Shown here: positions 19,153 to 26,883 of the stretch, in pieces | Position numbering within the stretch: position 1 is the stretch's first letter | How the letters are laid out: the number at the start of each line of letters is the position of its first letter | Assembly (NCBI GenBank): GCA_036377415.1 | Contig: DASUYK010000038.1 | Span: 1-26,932 of the forward strand | DNA length: 26,932 bases | Reading direction: 5' to 3' | DNA from: DASUPK01 sp036377415 | GTDB taxonomy: Bacteria > Actinomycetota > Thermoleophilia > Solirubrobacterales > 70-9 | Made by a program: the position numbers and the translations under genes | Notes under the pieces: model-generated | The model's database searches: none | Seen by the model: the letters and a program-made list of their open reading frames with translations, nothing else | What the model was told of the DNA's origin: nothing

Positions 19153-19603
19153 CTCCGGCCGCCAGCACCTGAATCCGGGCGGCCACCTTTCCGGTGTCGG
19201 TGAACCTGATGCCGTAGTCGGCGGCGGAGTCGAATGCGAGCTCGAAGATCGCGGGGGCGTTCGGCGCCGCGAACCCGATCAGCCCGAAAGATGGGATCTC
19301 GAGCTCCGCGGGTCTGCGTGACGTGACCGTCAGCGTGAGCCGGTCACCGACCCGGATCGGTTCGCACCCGGCGCTCCTCTGCTTCGCCGGCGGGCAGGCG
19401 ACCACCGGAACCGTCTTCCCGCCGACCTTGATCGTTACCGGGAAGTGGTTGCCGATCGGCGCCGATGGGGCGGCGTCGGTCTCGGTCCGCTCGGTCGCTT
19501 CTGTGCTCGACTCGCGGAGCGAGCGCGGAGGAACGAGCGCGGCCACCAGGGTTGAGACCCCGACGAGGACGAGCAGGACGATCAGCAGGCGCCTCGCCGC
19601 CAT
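19115..19603 (-). CDS. Membrane-anchored small extracellular protein, possibly cupredoxin-like
   Basis: A 162-aa protein with an N-terminal hydrophobic segment (about 5-23, RLLIVLLVLVGVSTLVAAL), so it is anchored or secreted. After a Ser/Thr/Glu-rich linker, a beta-rich domain of about 110 residues includes VACPPAKQRSAGC, with two cysteines that may form a disulfide, and ends with FTDTGKVAARIQV. The ending resembles the last strands of cupredoxin-like domains, but I see no copper ligand set, so I leave the function open. It is the only - strand gene between the tRNA and the antiporter. Its last 38 bp overlap the HtrA gene tail to tail. AGAGAG before the ATG is a weak ribosome site. Confidence 0.65.
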   Translation of the reverse strand: MAARRLLIVLLVLVGVSTLVAALVPPRSLRESSTEATERTETDAAPSAPIGNHFPVTIKVGGKTVPVVACPPAKQRSAGCEPIRVGDRLTLTVTSRRPAELEIPSFGLIGFAAPNAPAIFELAFDSAADYGIRFTDTGKVAARIQVLAAGAKPRARGEPGPA

Positions 19604-19663
19604 CTAGCCGCTCTCTGCGCGCGCCGGTGGGGAGAGGTCGAGGCTCACGGGGCTCTCAACGAT

Positions 19664-20092
19664 ATGGCCGCCGCCCTGCTCGACGCCTCGCTCTGCATCC
19701 TGCTCGGAGTGGTCACGGTCGCCGACCTTCGCGAGAGGATCGTCCCTGATCGGGCCCTCGCCGTCGCTGTGGCGATCGCGATCCCGCTCTGCGCGATGGA
19801 CGACCCCACGCGGCTCCCGGAGCGGCTGCTCTCCGGGACGGGCGCGGGGACCTTCCTGCTCACCGCCGCACTGGCCCGGCCCGGCGGGATGGGGCTGGGC
19901 GACGTGAAGCTCGCCGCGGTCCTCGGGATCTACCTCGGGAGCGCCGTGATCGACGCGCTGCTCCTCGCCTTTCTGACCGGCGCGATCGCTGGGCTCGCAC
20001 TGATCGTCAGGCATGGTTGGCGGGCCCGCTCCCGCGCGATCCCATTCGCCCCGTTTCTCGCGCTGGGCGCCTTCGCGGCGATCGTCGCCTGA
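19664..20092 (+). CDS. Type IV prepilin peptidase, A24 family (short form)
   Basis: A 142-aa polytopic membrane aspartyl protease that would cleave the leader of prepilin-like proteins. Catalytic Asp21 lies in TVADLRERIVPD and Asp80 in the GxGD motif GMGLGDVKLAA. The N-terminal methylase half of PilD is absent, as in TadV/CpaA-type enzymes. About four or five hydrophobic segments are visible. No pilin or secretion genes are nearby, but mycobacteria carry a similar gene (Rv2551c) between aroE and aroC, so this place is conserved. No Shine-Dalgarno lies close to the ATG. Confidence 0.85.
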   Translation: MAAALLDASLCILLGVVTVADLRERIVPDRALAVAVAIAIPLCAMDDPTRLPERLLSGTGAGTFLLTAALARPGGMGLGDVKLAAVLGIYLGSAVIDALLLAFLTGAIAGLALIVRHGWRARSRAIPFAPFLALGAFAAIVA

Positions 20093-20136
20093 GCGGCGGC
20101 GCAACCGTCGGACCGTGGCACCGGAGCGCCCCCGTC

Positions 20137-20142
20137 TACGCT
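20137..20142 (+). promoter_or_regulatory. Putative -10 box (TACGCT), leaderless start of aroC
   Basis: TACGCT lies 6 nt before GTG 20149, and no Shine-Dalgarno is present. Spacing equals that of alaS. Confidence 0.45.
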
Positions 20143-20148
20143 CCGCCC

Positions 20149-21312
20149 GTGACTTTGCGGTTCACAACCGCCGGCGAGTCCCACGGCCCCGGGCTCGTCG
20201 CGATCGTCGAAGGCCTTCCGGCGGGGCTGGAGCTCGACCGCGAGGCGCTCGACCGCGACATGGCGCGGCGCCAGCTCGGCCACGGCCGGGGCGGGCGGAT
20301 GAAGATCGAGAGCGACGCGGTCGAGATCCGCTCGGGGGTGAGGCACGGGCGCACCCTTGGCAGCCCGGTCGCGGTCCTGGTCGCCAACCGCGACTACCCC
20401 AACTGGGAGGAGCGGATGAACCCTTGGCCCGTCGACGCCGAGGTCGAGGAGTCACACCTGCCGCGACCGGGGCATGCCGACCTGGCCGGCCTCCAGAAGT
20501 TCGGCTTCACGGATGTGCGGAACGTGCTCGAGCGCGCCAGCGCCCGCGAGACGGCGGCGCGGGTGGCTGCCGGATCGATTGCGAGGGGGTTCCTGGCCGC
20601 GCTCGGAGTCAGCGTCCACAGCCACGTGATCCAGATCGCCTCCGTCCGGGCGCCCGAGCGCGGCGTGCTCGCCCCGGGGGACTTCGCGGGCGTCGACGAC
20701 TCGCCCGTCCGCTGCCTGGACCCTGACGCCTCCGAGGCGATGGTCGCCGAGATCGACCGGCTCCGAAAGGAAAACGAGTCGCTCGGGGGCAAGTTCGAGG
20801 TTCGCGCCTTCGGCCTGGTCCCCGGGGTCGGCTCGCACGTCTCGTGGAGCGAGAAGCTCGACGGTCGGCTGGCGCAGGCGATCTGCTCGATCCAGTCGGT
20901 CAAGGGCGTCTCGCTTGGTGAGGCCTGGGATGTTGCGGGCAGGCCGGGCTCCGAGGCTCACGACGAGATCTTCTTCTCCGAGGAGCGGGGCTGGTTTCGC
21001 GAGACCAACCGGGCGGGCGGCCTGGAGGGCGGGATGACCAACGGCGAGCCGCTCGTGGTCCAGGCCGCGATCAAGCCGATCTCGACGATGACCCAGCCGC
21101 TTCGGTCGGTCGACACCGAGACGAAGGAGCCGGCGCAGGCGATGCGCGAACGGACCGACTCCACTGTCGTACCGGCGGCCGCCGTGGTCGCCGAGGCGAT
21201 GGTCGCGCTGGTCCTGGCGGGGGCGTATCGCGAGAAGTTCGGCGGCGATCACATCGACGACGTGCTCTCCGCGCTCTCCGCCTACAAGGAGCGGATCGGA
21301 TGGCGGAGGTAG
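20149..21312 (+). CDS. aroC: Chorismate synthase
   Basis: A 387-aa flavin-dependent enzyme that converts EPSP to chorismate, the last shikimate step. Signatures include FTTAGESHGPGLVAIVEGLPAG at the N-terminus, RRQLGHGRGGRM, RPGHADLAGLQKFG, NVLERASARETAARVA, GGLEGGMTNGEPLVV and the closing ERTDSTVVPAAAVVAEAMVALVLA. All are in the expected order and the length is normal. GTG 20149 is chosen because conserved sequence begins at its second residue and a TACGCT box is 6 nt upstream; longer frames run into the prepilin peptidase gene. A 40-nt gap separates it from aroKB. Confidence 0.97.
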   Translation: MTLRFTTAGESHGPGLVAIVEGLPAGLELDREALDRDMARRQLGHGRGGRMKIESDAVEIRSGVRHGRTLGSPVAVLVANRDYPNWEERMNPWPVDAEVEESHLPRPGHADLAGLQKFGFTDVRNVLERASARETAARVAAGSIARGFLAALGVSVHSHVIQIASVRAPERGVLAPGDFAGVDDSPVRCLDPDASEAMVAEIDRLRKENESLGGKFEVRAFGLVPGVGSHVSWSEKLDGRLAQAICSIQSVKGVSLGEAWDVAGRPGSEAHDEIFFSEERGWFRETNRAGGLEGGMTNGEPLVVQAAIKPISTMTQPLRSVDTETKEPAQAMRERTDSTVVPAAAVVAEAMVALVLAGAYREKFGGDHIDDVLSALSAYKERIGWRR

Positions 21313-21352
21313 ATAGACGGCGGCGGACGCGAAGCGGAGCAGCCGGCGTTTG

Positions 21353-22918
21353 ATGGCGAAGCCGGCAATCGTCTTCGTTGGCTTCATGGCCGCCGGCAAG
21401 AGCAGGGCCGCCCGTGAGGTCGCGGGTCGGCTCGCCCTGGAGTGGGCGGACGCCGACGAGCTGATCTCCGCTGAGCTCGGCGAATCGATCTCAGCGTTCT
21501 TCGAGCGCGAGGGCGAGCGCGAGTTCCGGCGTCGCGAGGAGCAGCTTGTGGTCGGGCTGCTCGATCGAGCCAGCTCGGGCGAAGGCCCGCAGGTGATCGC
21601 CCTCGGCGGCGGCGCCATCGAGAGCGCCGGTGTGCGCGAGGCCCTCGGCGGTCATCTCGCAGTGTGGTGTGACGTCGACGAGGAGACCGCCTGGGAGCGG
21701 GCAAGCGGATCCGGGCGGCCGCTCGCGGTCGACCGAGCTGGGTTCTCGCGGCGCTTCGCCGCCCGACGCCCGCTCTACGACGAGGTTGCGCGGGCGATCC
21801 TGCCCGCGAACGCGAAGGAGGCCGCCCGGGTGGCCGCACCGTGGCTGGCCGCGATGCGCGGACTCCGTGACTCCAGGATGGTCTGGGCCCAGTCCGCGAG
21901 CGGGTCTTACCCCGCGATCGTCGGCGCGGGCGCGATCGGCCTCCTGGATGCCGCGCGAGCCACCCTTCCCGAGGCGCTTCCGGCACGGACCTTCTGCGTC
22001 GCCGACGTGGCCGCGCTCGCTCATCACGCCGGTCTGCTTCCGGACCGCGAGTCGACGATCGAGGTCGAGGGCGGAGAGACCTCGAAGACGATCGCCGAGG
22101 CGGAGCGCGTGCTTCGGGAGCTGGCCGAGGCCGGAGCGCGCCGGGACGACTGCGTCCTCGCCCTCGGAGGCGGGGTCGTCGGGGATCTGGCGGGCTTCTG
22201 CGCCGCCATCTACCAGCGCGGGGTCGCGCTCGTGCAGGCGCCCACCACCCTGGTCGCACAGGTCGATTCCGCCTACGGCGGCAAGACCGGGGTCGACCTG
22301 CCGGAGGCAAAGAACTACGTGGGCGCGTACCACATGCCGATCGCCGTTCTCGCCGATCCGGCCACACTCGAGACGCTCCCCACCGAGGAGATGGCCGCGG
22401 GGTTCGTCGAGGTGGTGAAGTCGGCACTGATCGCGGGTGGCCCAATGTGGGATCGGGTCCGCGGACTCGAGCAACTCGACCCGGCATCGCTCGGAGACGT
22501 GATCTTCGACTGCGCCCGGACGAAGATCGAGGTGGTTGCATCGGACGAGCGGGACTCCGGCCGCCGGGCGATCCTCAACTTCGGCCACACCGTCGGCCAC
22601 GCGATCGAGGCCGAGACCGGCTACGGGCGTTACCGCCACGGGGAGGCGGTCGGGCTCGGACTGCTCGCGGCGCTGCGTCTCTCGGAGGCGGAGCGGCTGC
22701 GCGACGAGGTCGCGGCGCTGCTCGCGGCCCACGGGCTGCCCACCACACTCGACCCCGGCGTCGCCGTTGACGGCGTGATTGAGGCGGTCGGGCGCGACAA
22801 GAAGCGGACCAGCGAGGGGCTCGGGTTCGTACTGCTCGAGCGGCCCGGCGAGCCGCGCTGGGGGGAGCGGGTCGAGCCGGATAGGGTCCGCGCGGCGGTC
22901 GAGGAACTGAGGGCATGA
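21353..22918 (+). CDS. aroKB: Fused shikimate kinase / 3-dehydroquinate synthase
   Basis: A 521-aa bifunctional protein. Residues 1-165 are shikimate kinase: Walker A GFMAAGKS, the shikimate-binding DADELI, FFEREGEREFRRREE and ALGGGAI, then the lid Arg in SGRPLAV. After a short linker, residues about 178-521 are 3-dehydroquinate synthase: GGETSKT, LALGGGVVGDLAGFCAAIYQ, PTTLVAQVDSAYGGKTGVDL, EVVKSALI, and the metal-binding His of NFGHTVGHAIE and RHGEAVGLG. The enzymes act at pathway steps 5 and 2. The fusion, known in some actinobacteria such as bifidobacteria, replaces the adjacent aroK and aroB of mycobacteria. ATG 21353 is used; TTG 21350 is the only earlier codon. Its stop overlaps the aroQ ATG by 4 nt. 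Confidence 0.95.
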   Translation: MAKPAIVFVGFMAAGKSRAAREVAGRLALEWADADELISAELGESISAFFEREGEREFRRREEQLVVGLLDRASSGEGPQVIALGGGAIESAGVREALGGHLAVWCDVDEETAWERASGSGRPLAVDRAGFSRRFAARRPLYDEVARAILPANAKEAARVAAPWLAAMRGLRDSRMVWAQSASGSYPAIVGAGAIGLLDAARATLPEALPARTFCVADVAALAHHAGLLPDRESTIEVEGGETSKTIAEAERVLRELAEAGARRDDCVLALGGGVVGDLAGFCAAIYQRGVALVQAPTTLVAQVDSAYGGKTGVDLPEAKNYVGAYHMPIAVLADPATLETLPTEEMAAGFVEVVKSALIAGGPMWDRVRGLEQLDPASLGDVIFDCARTKIEVVASDERDSGRRAILNFGHTVGHAIEAETGYGRYRHGEAVGLGLLAALRLSEAERLRDEVAALLAAHGLPTTLDPGVAVDGVIEAVGRDKKRTSEGLGFVLLERPGEPRWGERVEPDRVRAAVEELRA

Positions 22919-23376
22919 CAACGAGCCACAACCGCGTCGAGGTGCTGCACGGGGTCAACTTCGACATGCTCGGCACCCGCAATCGCCTGATCTACGGGGA
23001 CTTCACGCTCACCGAGCTCGAGGTGAGGATCAAGCGGTTCGCGACGGAGCTCGGCCTGGTCACGACGTTCTTCCAGTCGAATGCCGAGGGGGAGTTCGTC
23101 GAGCACCTTCACCGCCTGCCCGAGATCGCCGACGCGGCGATCGTCAACGCCGGTGCCTGGACCCACTACTCCTACGGAATCCGTGACGCCCTCGAGCTGA
23201 CCGGCGTCCCCACCGTCGAGGTCCACCTCTCCGACATTTCGAGGCGGGAGGAGTGGCGCCGCAGGTCGGTGTTCGACGATCTCGACCTCGTCTTCGCCCG
23301 CGTCTACGGCAAGGGCCCCGACGGCTACCGCGAGGCGCTCGAGCTGATCGCCGCGAAGTTGAACGAGGCTGAATGA
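22915..23376 (+). CDS. aroQ: 3-dehydroquinate dehydratase, type II, divergent
   Basis: A 153-aa type II dehydroquinase, pathway step 3. Catalytic residues match the Mycobacterium enzyme with identical spacing: Arg22 in LGTRNR, base Tyr27 in IYGDFT and acid His104 in EVHLSD. Supporting motifs are QSNAEGEFVEHLH and NAGAWTHYSYGIRDALE. Several otherwise conserved positions differ: NGPNLNLLG appears as HGVNFDMLG, and HLSN as HLSD. The substitutions are mild, so activity is likely. The ATG overlaps aroKB (ATGA) and its stop overlaps pepQ by 4 nt; GAGGAA and GAGGG serve as ribosome sites. Confidence 0.92.
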   Translation: MTTSHNRVEVLHGVNFDMLGTRNRLIYGDFTLTELEVRIKRFATELGLVTTFFQSNAEGEFVEHLHRLPEIADAAIVNAGAWTHYSYGIRDALELTGVPTVEVHLSDISRREEWRRRSVFDDLDLVFARVYGKGPDGYREALELIAAKLNEAE

Positions 23377-24431
23377 GCAGGGCGGAGCGCCTCTCTGTCC
23401 TCGTTGCGGAGCGTGAGCTCGACCTGCTCTTCGTCTCCGACCTCGTCAACGTCCGCTACCTGACCGGGTTCACGGGGACGAACGGCGCCTGCCTTGTCGG
23501 TGGGGAGGAGCGGATCTTCTTCACGGACTTCCGCTACACCGAGCGCGCCGAGCGCGAGGTGGGGGAGGAGTGGGAGCGCCCCGAGGCCGAGCGGGAGCTG
23601 CTACCCCAGATCGTCGCCCGAATGCGTGGAAGGGTGGGCTTCGAGGACCACAAGTTGAGCGTCCGCCAGCTCGCCCGGCTGGAGAGCATCGCATCCGACG
23701 AAATCGGGCTGGTCCCGGCCGGTGAGCTGGTCGAGGAGCTACGGGCGGTGAAGGAGCCGGACGAGCTCGAGCGAATCGCCGTCGCGGCGGATCTCGCCGA
23801 CGACGTCTTCCGCTGGGCCATCGAGCGCGGCCTCACGGGCAGGATCGAGCGTGATGTCGCCCGTGACTGCGAGTCGCGGATCCGCGAGCTCGGCGGAGAG
23901 CCCTCCTTTCCGCCGATCGTGGCCGGGGGCGAGAACGGCGCCCTGCCGCATGCCGAGCCAGGCGAGCGGGAAATCGCCAGCGGCGAGCTGGTGGTCTTCG
24001 ACATGGGCACCCTGCTCGACGGCTACTGCTCGGACTGCACCCGGACCTTCGCCACCGGGGAGCCCGGCGAGGAGGCGCGGGAGGCGTACGAGCTGGTCCG
24101 GCGGGCACAGGCGGCCGCCCTCGAGGCGATTCGGCCCGGCGCGAGCGGCCGGGAGGTCGATGCGGTCCCTCGCGAGATGATCGCCGAGGCGGGCCACGGC
24201 GATCGCTTCGGCCACGGCACCGGTCACGGTGTTGGCCTAGAGATCCACGAGAACCCGCGCCTGGCCACCACCGCGGAGGAGAAGCTGCGCGAGGGGAACG
24301 TGGTCACGGTGGAGCCAGGGATCTACCTCCCGGGGCGCTTCGGGGTTCGGATCGAGGACCTGATCGCGGTCACCGCCGACGGCCACCGTAACCTCAGCGG
24401 CCACCCGAAGGAGCTTCAGCTCGTCGACTAG
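23373..24431 (+). CDS. pepQ: M24 family Xaa-Pro peptidase
   Basis: A 352-aa creatinase-fold peptidase that splits peptides with proline in second position. The N-terminal domain (1-120) includes VNVRYLTGFTGTNGACLV. The C-terminal pita-bread domain has the five metal ligands: Asp210 (VFDMGT), Asp221 (CSDCTR), His281 (GHGTGHGVG), Glu314 (VEPGIY) and Glu328 (RIEDL). It is translationally coupled to aroQ by an ATGA overlap, and CGAGG precedes the start. The same gene follows the aro cluster in mycobacteria, where efp and nusB come next; here the conserved order stops. Its TAG stop shares CTAG with the stop of the convergent antiporter gene. Confidence 0.93.
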   Translation: MSRAERLSVLVAERELDLLFVSDLVNVRYLTGFTGTNGACLVGGEERIFFTDFRYTERAEREVGEEWERPEAERELLPQIVARMRGRVGFEDHKLSVRQLARLESIASDEIGLVPAGELVEELRAVKEPDELERIAVAADLADDVFRWAIERGLTGRIERDVARDCESRIRELGGEPSFPPIVAGGENGALPHAEPGEREIASGELVVFDMGTLLDGYCSDCTRTFATGEPGEEAREAYELVRRAQAAALEAIRPGASGREVDAVPREMIAEAGHGDRFGHGTGHGVGLEIHENPRLATTAEEKLREGNVVTVEPGIYLPGRFGVRIEDLIAVTADGHRNLSGHPKELQLVD

Positions 24432-25654
24432 GCGGACGCCGGCTGGGTGACCGGCCCGGATCGCTGCTCGTCCCTGCGCAGCCGCAGCCCGATCAGCGGA
24501 TAGATCAGGGTGGAGAGGATCGCCGCTCCGACGAGGCCGGCGGCCGTGTCGGAGTGCATGTGTCCGGTGTCGATCGCAACCGTCGTGATCGCGACCACGA
24601 GCGGCAGCTCGGTCGCGCAGAAGAAGGCGAGCGCGACCCGATCGCGCCCGGCGAGGATGCCCCGATAGAGGAGCAGCGCGGGAGCGCCCCGGACGACCAG
24701 GAAGAGCGCGAGGAAGAGGGGCACCTTGAGAGCGGCCTCGGCGCTGCTCGTCAGCGCATCGAGATCGAACTCCATCCCGCTGGTGACGAAGAAGAACGGG
24801 ATCAGCAGCCCGTAGCCGACCGCGGTGAGCTTCGATTCGAAGACCGTGACCTCGCGTCCTCGGAGGGCGACCCGGGTGATCATCCCGGCGACGAACCCGC
24901 CGAGCAGCAGGTCGAGGCCGAGCTCCGCGGCCAGGGCGACCAGGCCGAAGACGAGGAGGACCGCGAGCCGGACGGCTAGCTGGCTCGAGGTCTCGAAGGT
25001 GCGCTCGATCAGCGGCCAGCCCCTCCAGGCCGATCGCACCGCGAGAATCCCCGTGAACACCGCCAGGACCACGAAGAGCAGGAGGACCAGCGCCTCGTGC
25101 AGCGGGTTCGTCGTCGAGAGGATCAGCGTCACCAGCAGGATCGGGCCGAACTCGCCGGCGGCCCCCGCGCCGAGCAGGTACTTGCCGAACCTGGTCCGCA
25201 TCTCGCCTGCGTCGCTCAGGATCGGAATCAGCGTCCCGATCGCGGTCGTCGCCATCGCCGACCCGGTGTAGAGGTAGGAGACGATGACGCCCGCGGCCGC
25301 GAGCGCGCCGCCGAGGGCGTAGGCGAGGACGAGCGAGAGCAGCCAGCCGAGCCCGGCGAGCTGGAGCGGGCGGCCCCTGATCCGCTCGAAGTCGATCTCG
25401 TAGCCGGCGAAGAAGAACAGCATCCCGAGGCCGAGACTCCCGAGGAACTCCGTCGTCGGGTCCACCTCGGCCACGCCGATCACCTGCGGCCCGATCACGA
25501 TCCCGAGAAGGAGCTCGACGACGACGACGGGGATCGTCAGCCTCGGCGCGGCGAGCATGACGAGCAGGCCGCCCATGGCCGCGGCCGCGACGATCACCAG
25601 AAGCGACGTCTCGTCGATCGGAGCCTCCACGACCGCGAGCGGGGGTCCAGACAT
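24428..25654 (-). CDS. CPA2-type cation/proton antiporter (Na+/H+ exchanger family)
   Basis: A 408-aa integral membrane protein with about 12 hydrophobic segments, matching the PF00999 exchanger fold. Typical segments are PVVVVELLLGIVIGPQVIG at the first helices, GLGMLFFFAGYEIDF, the half-helix region AMATTAIGTLIPILSDAG, and GLLIPFFFVTSGMEFDLDAL near the end. It would exchange Na+ or K+ for H+ across the cytoplasmic membrane; which ion cannot be told. No TrkA-N or UspA tail is present. The ATG at 25654 follows a TAGAGT box at 7 nt with no Shine-Dalgarno. Its stop overlaps that of pepQ. Confidence 0.88.
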   Translation of the reverse strand: MSGPPLAVVEAPIDETSLLVIVAAAAMGGLLVMLAAPRLTIPVVVVELLLGIVIGPQVIGVAEVDPTTEFLGSLGLGMLFFFAGYEIDFERIRGRPLQLAGLGWLLSLVLAYALGGALAAAGVIVSYLYTGSAMATTAIGTLIPILSDAGEMRTRFGKYLLGAGAAGEFGPILLVTLILSTTNPLHEALVLLLFVVLAVFTGILAVRSAWRGWPLIERTFETSSQLAVRLAVLLVFGLVALAAELGLDLLLGGFVAGMITRVALRGREVTVFESKLTAVGYGLLIPFFFVTSGMEFDLDALTSSAEAALKVPLFLALFLVVRGAPALLLYRGILAGRDRVALAFFCATELPLVVAITTVAIDTGHMHSDTAAGLVGAAILSTLIYPLIGLRLRRDEQRSGPVTQPASA

Positions 25655-25661
25655 CGAGCGG

Positions 25662-25667
25662 ACTCTA
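25662..25667 (-). promoter_or_regulatory. Putative -10 box (TAGAGT), leaderless start of the antiporter
   Basis: Read on the - strand, TAGAGT lies 7 nt before the ATG at 25654, matching the + strand leaderless starts. It falls in the 23-bp gap after the LtrA gene. Confidence 0.4.
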
Positions 25668-25677
25668 GGCGCCGAAG

Positions 25678-26883
25678 CTAGTGGCCGTCTCGCTGTCGGG
25701 CCGGCGGCGCGGCGTCCCCCCGTCGCACGCGCTGGCGACCCTCACCGTAGCCGCGCGTCTCGTATGTGATCACGGTCCAGATCGGGACCACCAGGATCGC
25801 GAGGATCGCCAGGGCGGAGATTTCGAGCGCCGGCGGAATCAGCGCAAAGAGGACGATCGCGAGCCCGAGTCGCCTGCGGTTGATCGTGTGTACGTGGCGG
25901 TAGCGAAAGGCGACCAGGCCGAGCAGGAAGATTGCGACTCCGCCAAGGAGGGCGAAGGCGGGGACCACCTCGAGCGGATCCCCCGGATCGCCGAGGGTCT
26001 TCTTCAGGCCGAGGGCGAAGAGAATGATTCCGGCGACCATCAGAAGGTGGATGTAGGAGTAGGAATCGCGCGCCAGCTCGTTCCGGATCCTGCCCTCCGG
26101 AGCCCGGGCCAGCCGCCGCGCCGAGACGAGCGCGACCACGTCGAAGTACATCCACCACATCGCGCAGACGACGGCGATCCCGAGCGTCGCCGCGCCGGCG
26201 ATCGCCCAGGTCAGTTCGGTGCCGGCGCCGACGCCGATCGCGACGATCGACTCGCCCAGGGCGATGATCATGATCAGGCCGTGACGCTCCGCGAAGTGCT
26301 CCGGCACGAGGCGCCAGCCCTCGGCGCCGAAGACGTACGGCTCGAGCAGGTCGAGGGCGAGGGCGAACGCCCAGACGGCGGCCTGAGGGCCGGGCTCGAG
26401 GAACGACCCGGCGACCAGCAGCGAGACGGCGACCGCCGTGCCGCCGCCCAGGCCCCAGACCGAGCGCCGCAGGTTCGGGTCGTCGCGGCTCGCGATCAGG
26501 AAGAGCGCGATGTGGGCGATCCGAACCGCGCCGTAGGCGATGGCGAACTGGGTACCCAGGTCGCCGAAGGACTCGGGCACGCAGATCGCGGCGATCAGGA
26601 ACGCGGCCATCGCGGCGAACAGCGCGATCCTGACGCCGCCCTCCTCGGGGTCGACGACGCTGGTGAGCCACGCGTAGCCGCACCAGGACCACCAGAGCAG
26701 GGTCAGCACAAGCATGCCTCGGCCCACCCCTGTCCAGGTCGGGTCGTCGGCCATCAGGTTCGTGCATTGGGTGATCGCCAGGACGAAGACCAGGTCGAAG
26801 AACAGCTCCAGCGGCATCACCCGCTCCCCCTGGCGGAAGGCCGCCCCGAGGCGGGGTCCCCTCGACTCCGTCACCGTGGCCAC
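25678..26883 (-). CDS. LtrA family membrane protein (low temperature requirement A)
   Basis: A 401-aa polytopic membrane protein. The family signatures are clear: LELFFDLVFVLAITQ after a short polar N-terminus, EHFAERHGLIMIIALGESIVAIGVG in the middle and AMWWMYFDVVAL after it. Around ten or more membrane segments are visible. The family is named for a Listeria locus needed for growth at low temperature; its biochemical role is unknown to me. The start is a GTG at 26881-26883. A CAGGAT, one mismatch from TAnnnT, lies 6 nt upstream on the - strand. The antiporter gene follows after 23 bp on the same strand, so the two may be co-expressed. The remaining 49 bp of the window hold nothing I can support. 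Confidence 0.9.
   Translation of the reverse strand: MATVTESRGPRLGAAFRQGERVMPLELFFDLVFVLAITQCTNLMADDPTWTGVGRGMLVLTLLWWSWCGYAWLTSVVDPEEGGVRIALFAAMAAFLIAAICVPESFGDLGTQFAIAYGAVRIAHIALFLIASRDDPNLRRSVWGLGGGTAVAVSLLVAGSFLEPGPQAAVWAFALALDLLEPYVFGAEGWRLVPEHFAERHGLIMIIALGESIVAIGVGAGTELTWAIAGAATLGIAVVCAMWWMYFDVVALVSARRLARAPEGRIRNELARDSYSYIHLLMVAGIILFALGLKKTLGDPGDPLEVVPAFALLGGVAIFLLGLVAFRYRHVHTINRRRLGLAIVLFALIPPALEISALAILAILVVPIWTVITYETRGYGEGRQRVRRGDAAPPARQRDGH

Noticed and set aside
20017..20148. 5' extension of aroC to 20017
   Set aside because: The extra residues overlap the prepilin peptidase gene and come before the conserved start of chorismate synthase. GTG 20149 has a -10 box at the right distance.
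21348..21354. Another GTTTGAT before aroKB as a fourth repeat locus
   Set aside because: The flank matches the sequence after hairpin copies A and B, but no bulged hairpin precedes it, so a 7-base match alone is not enough.
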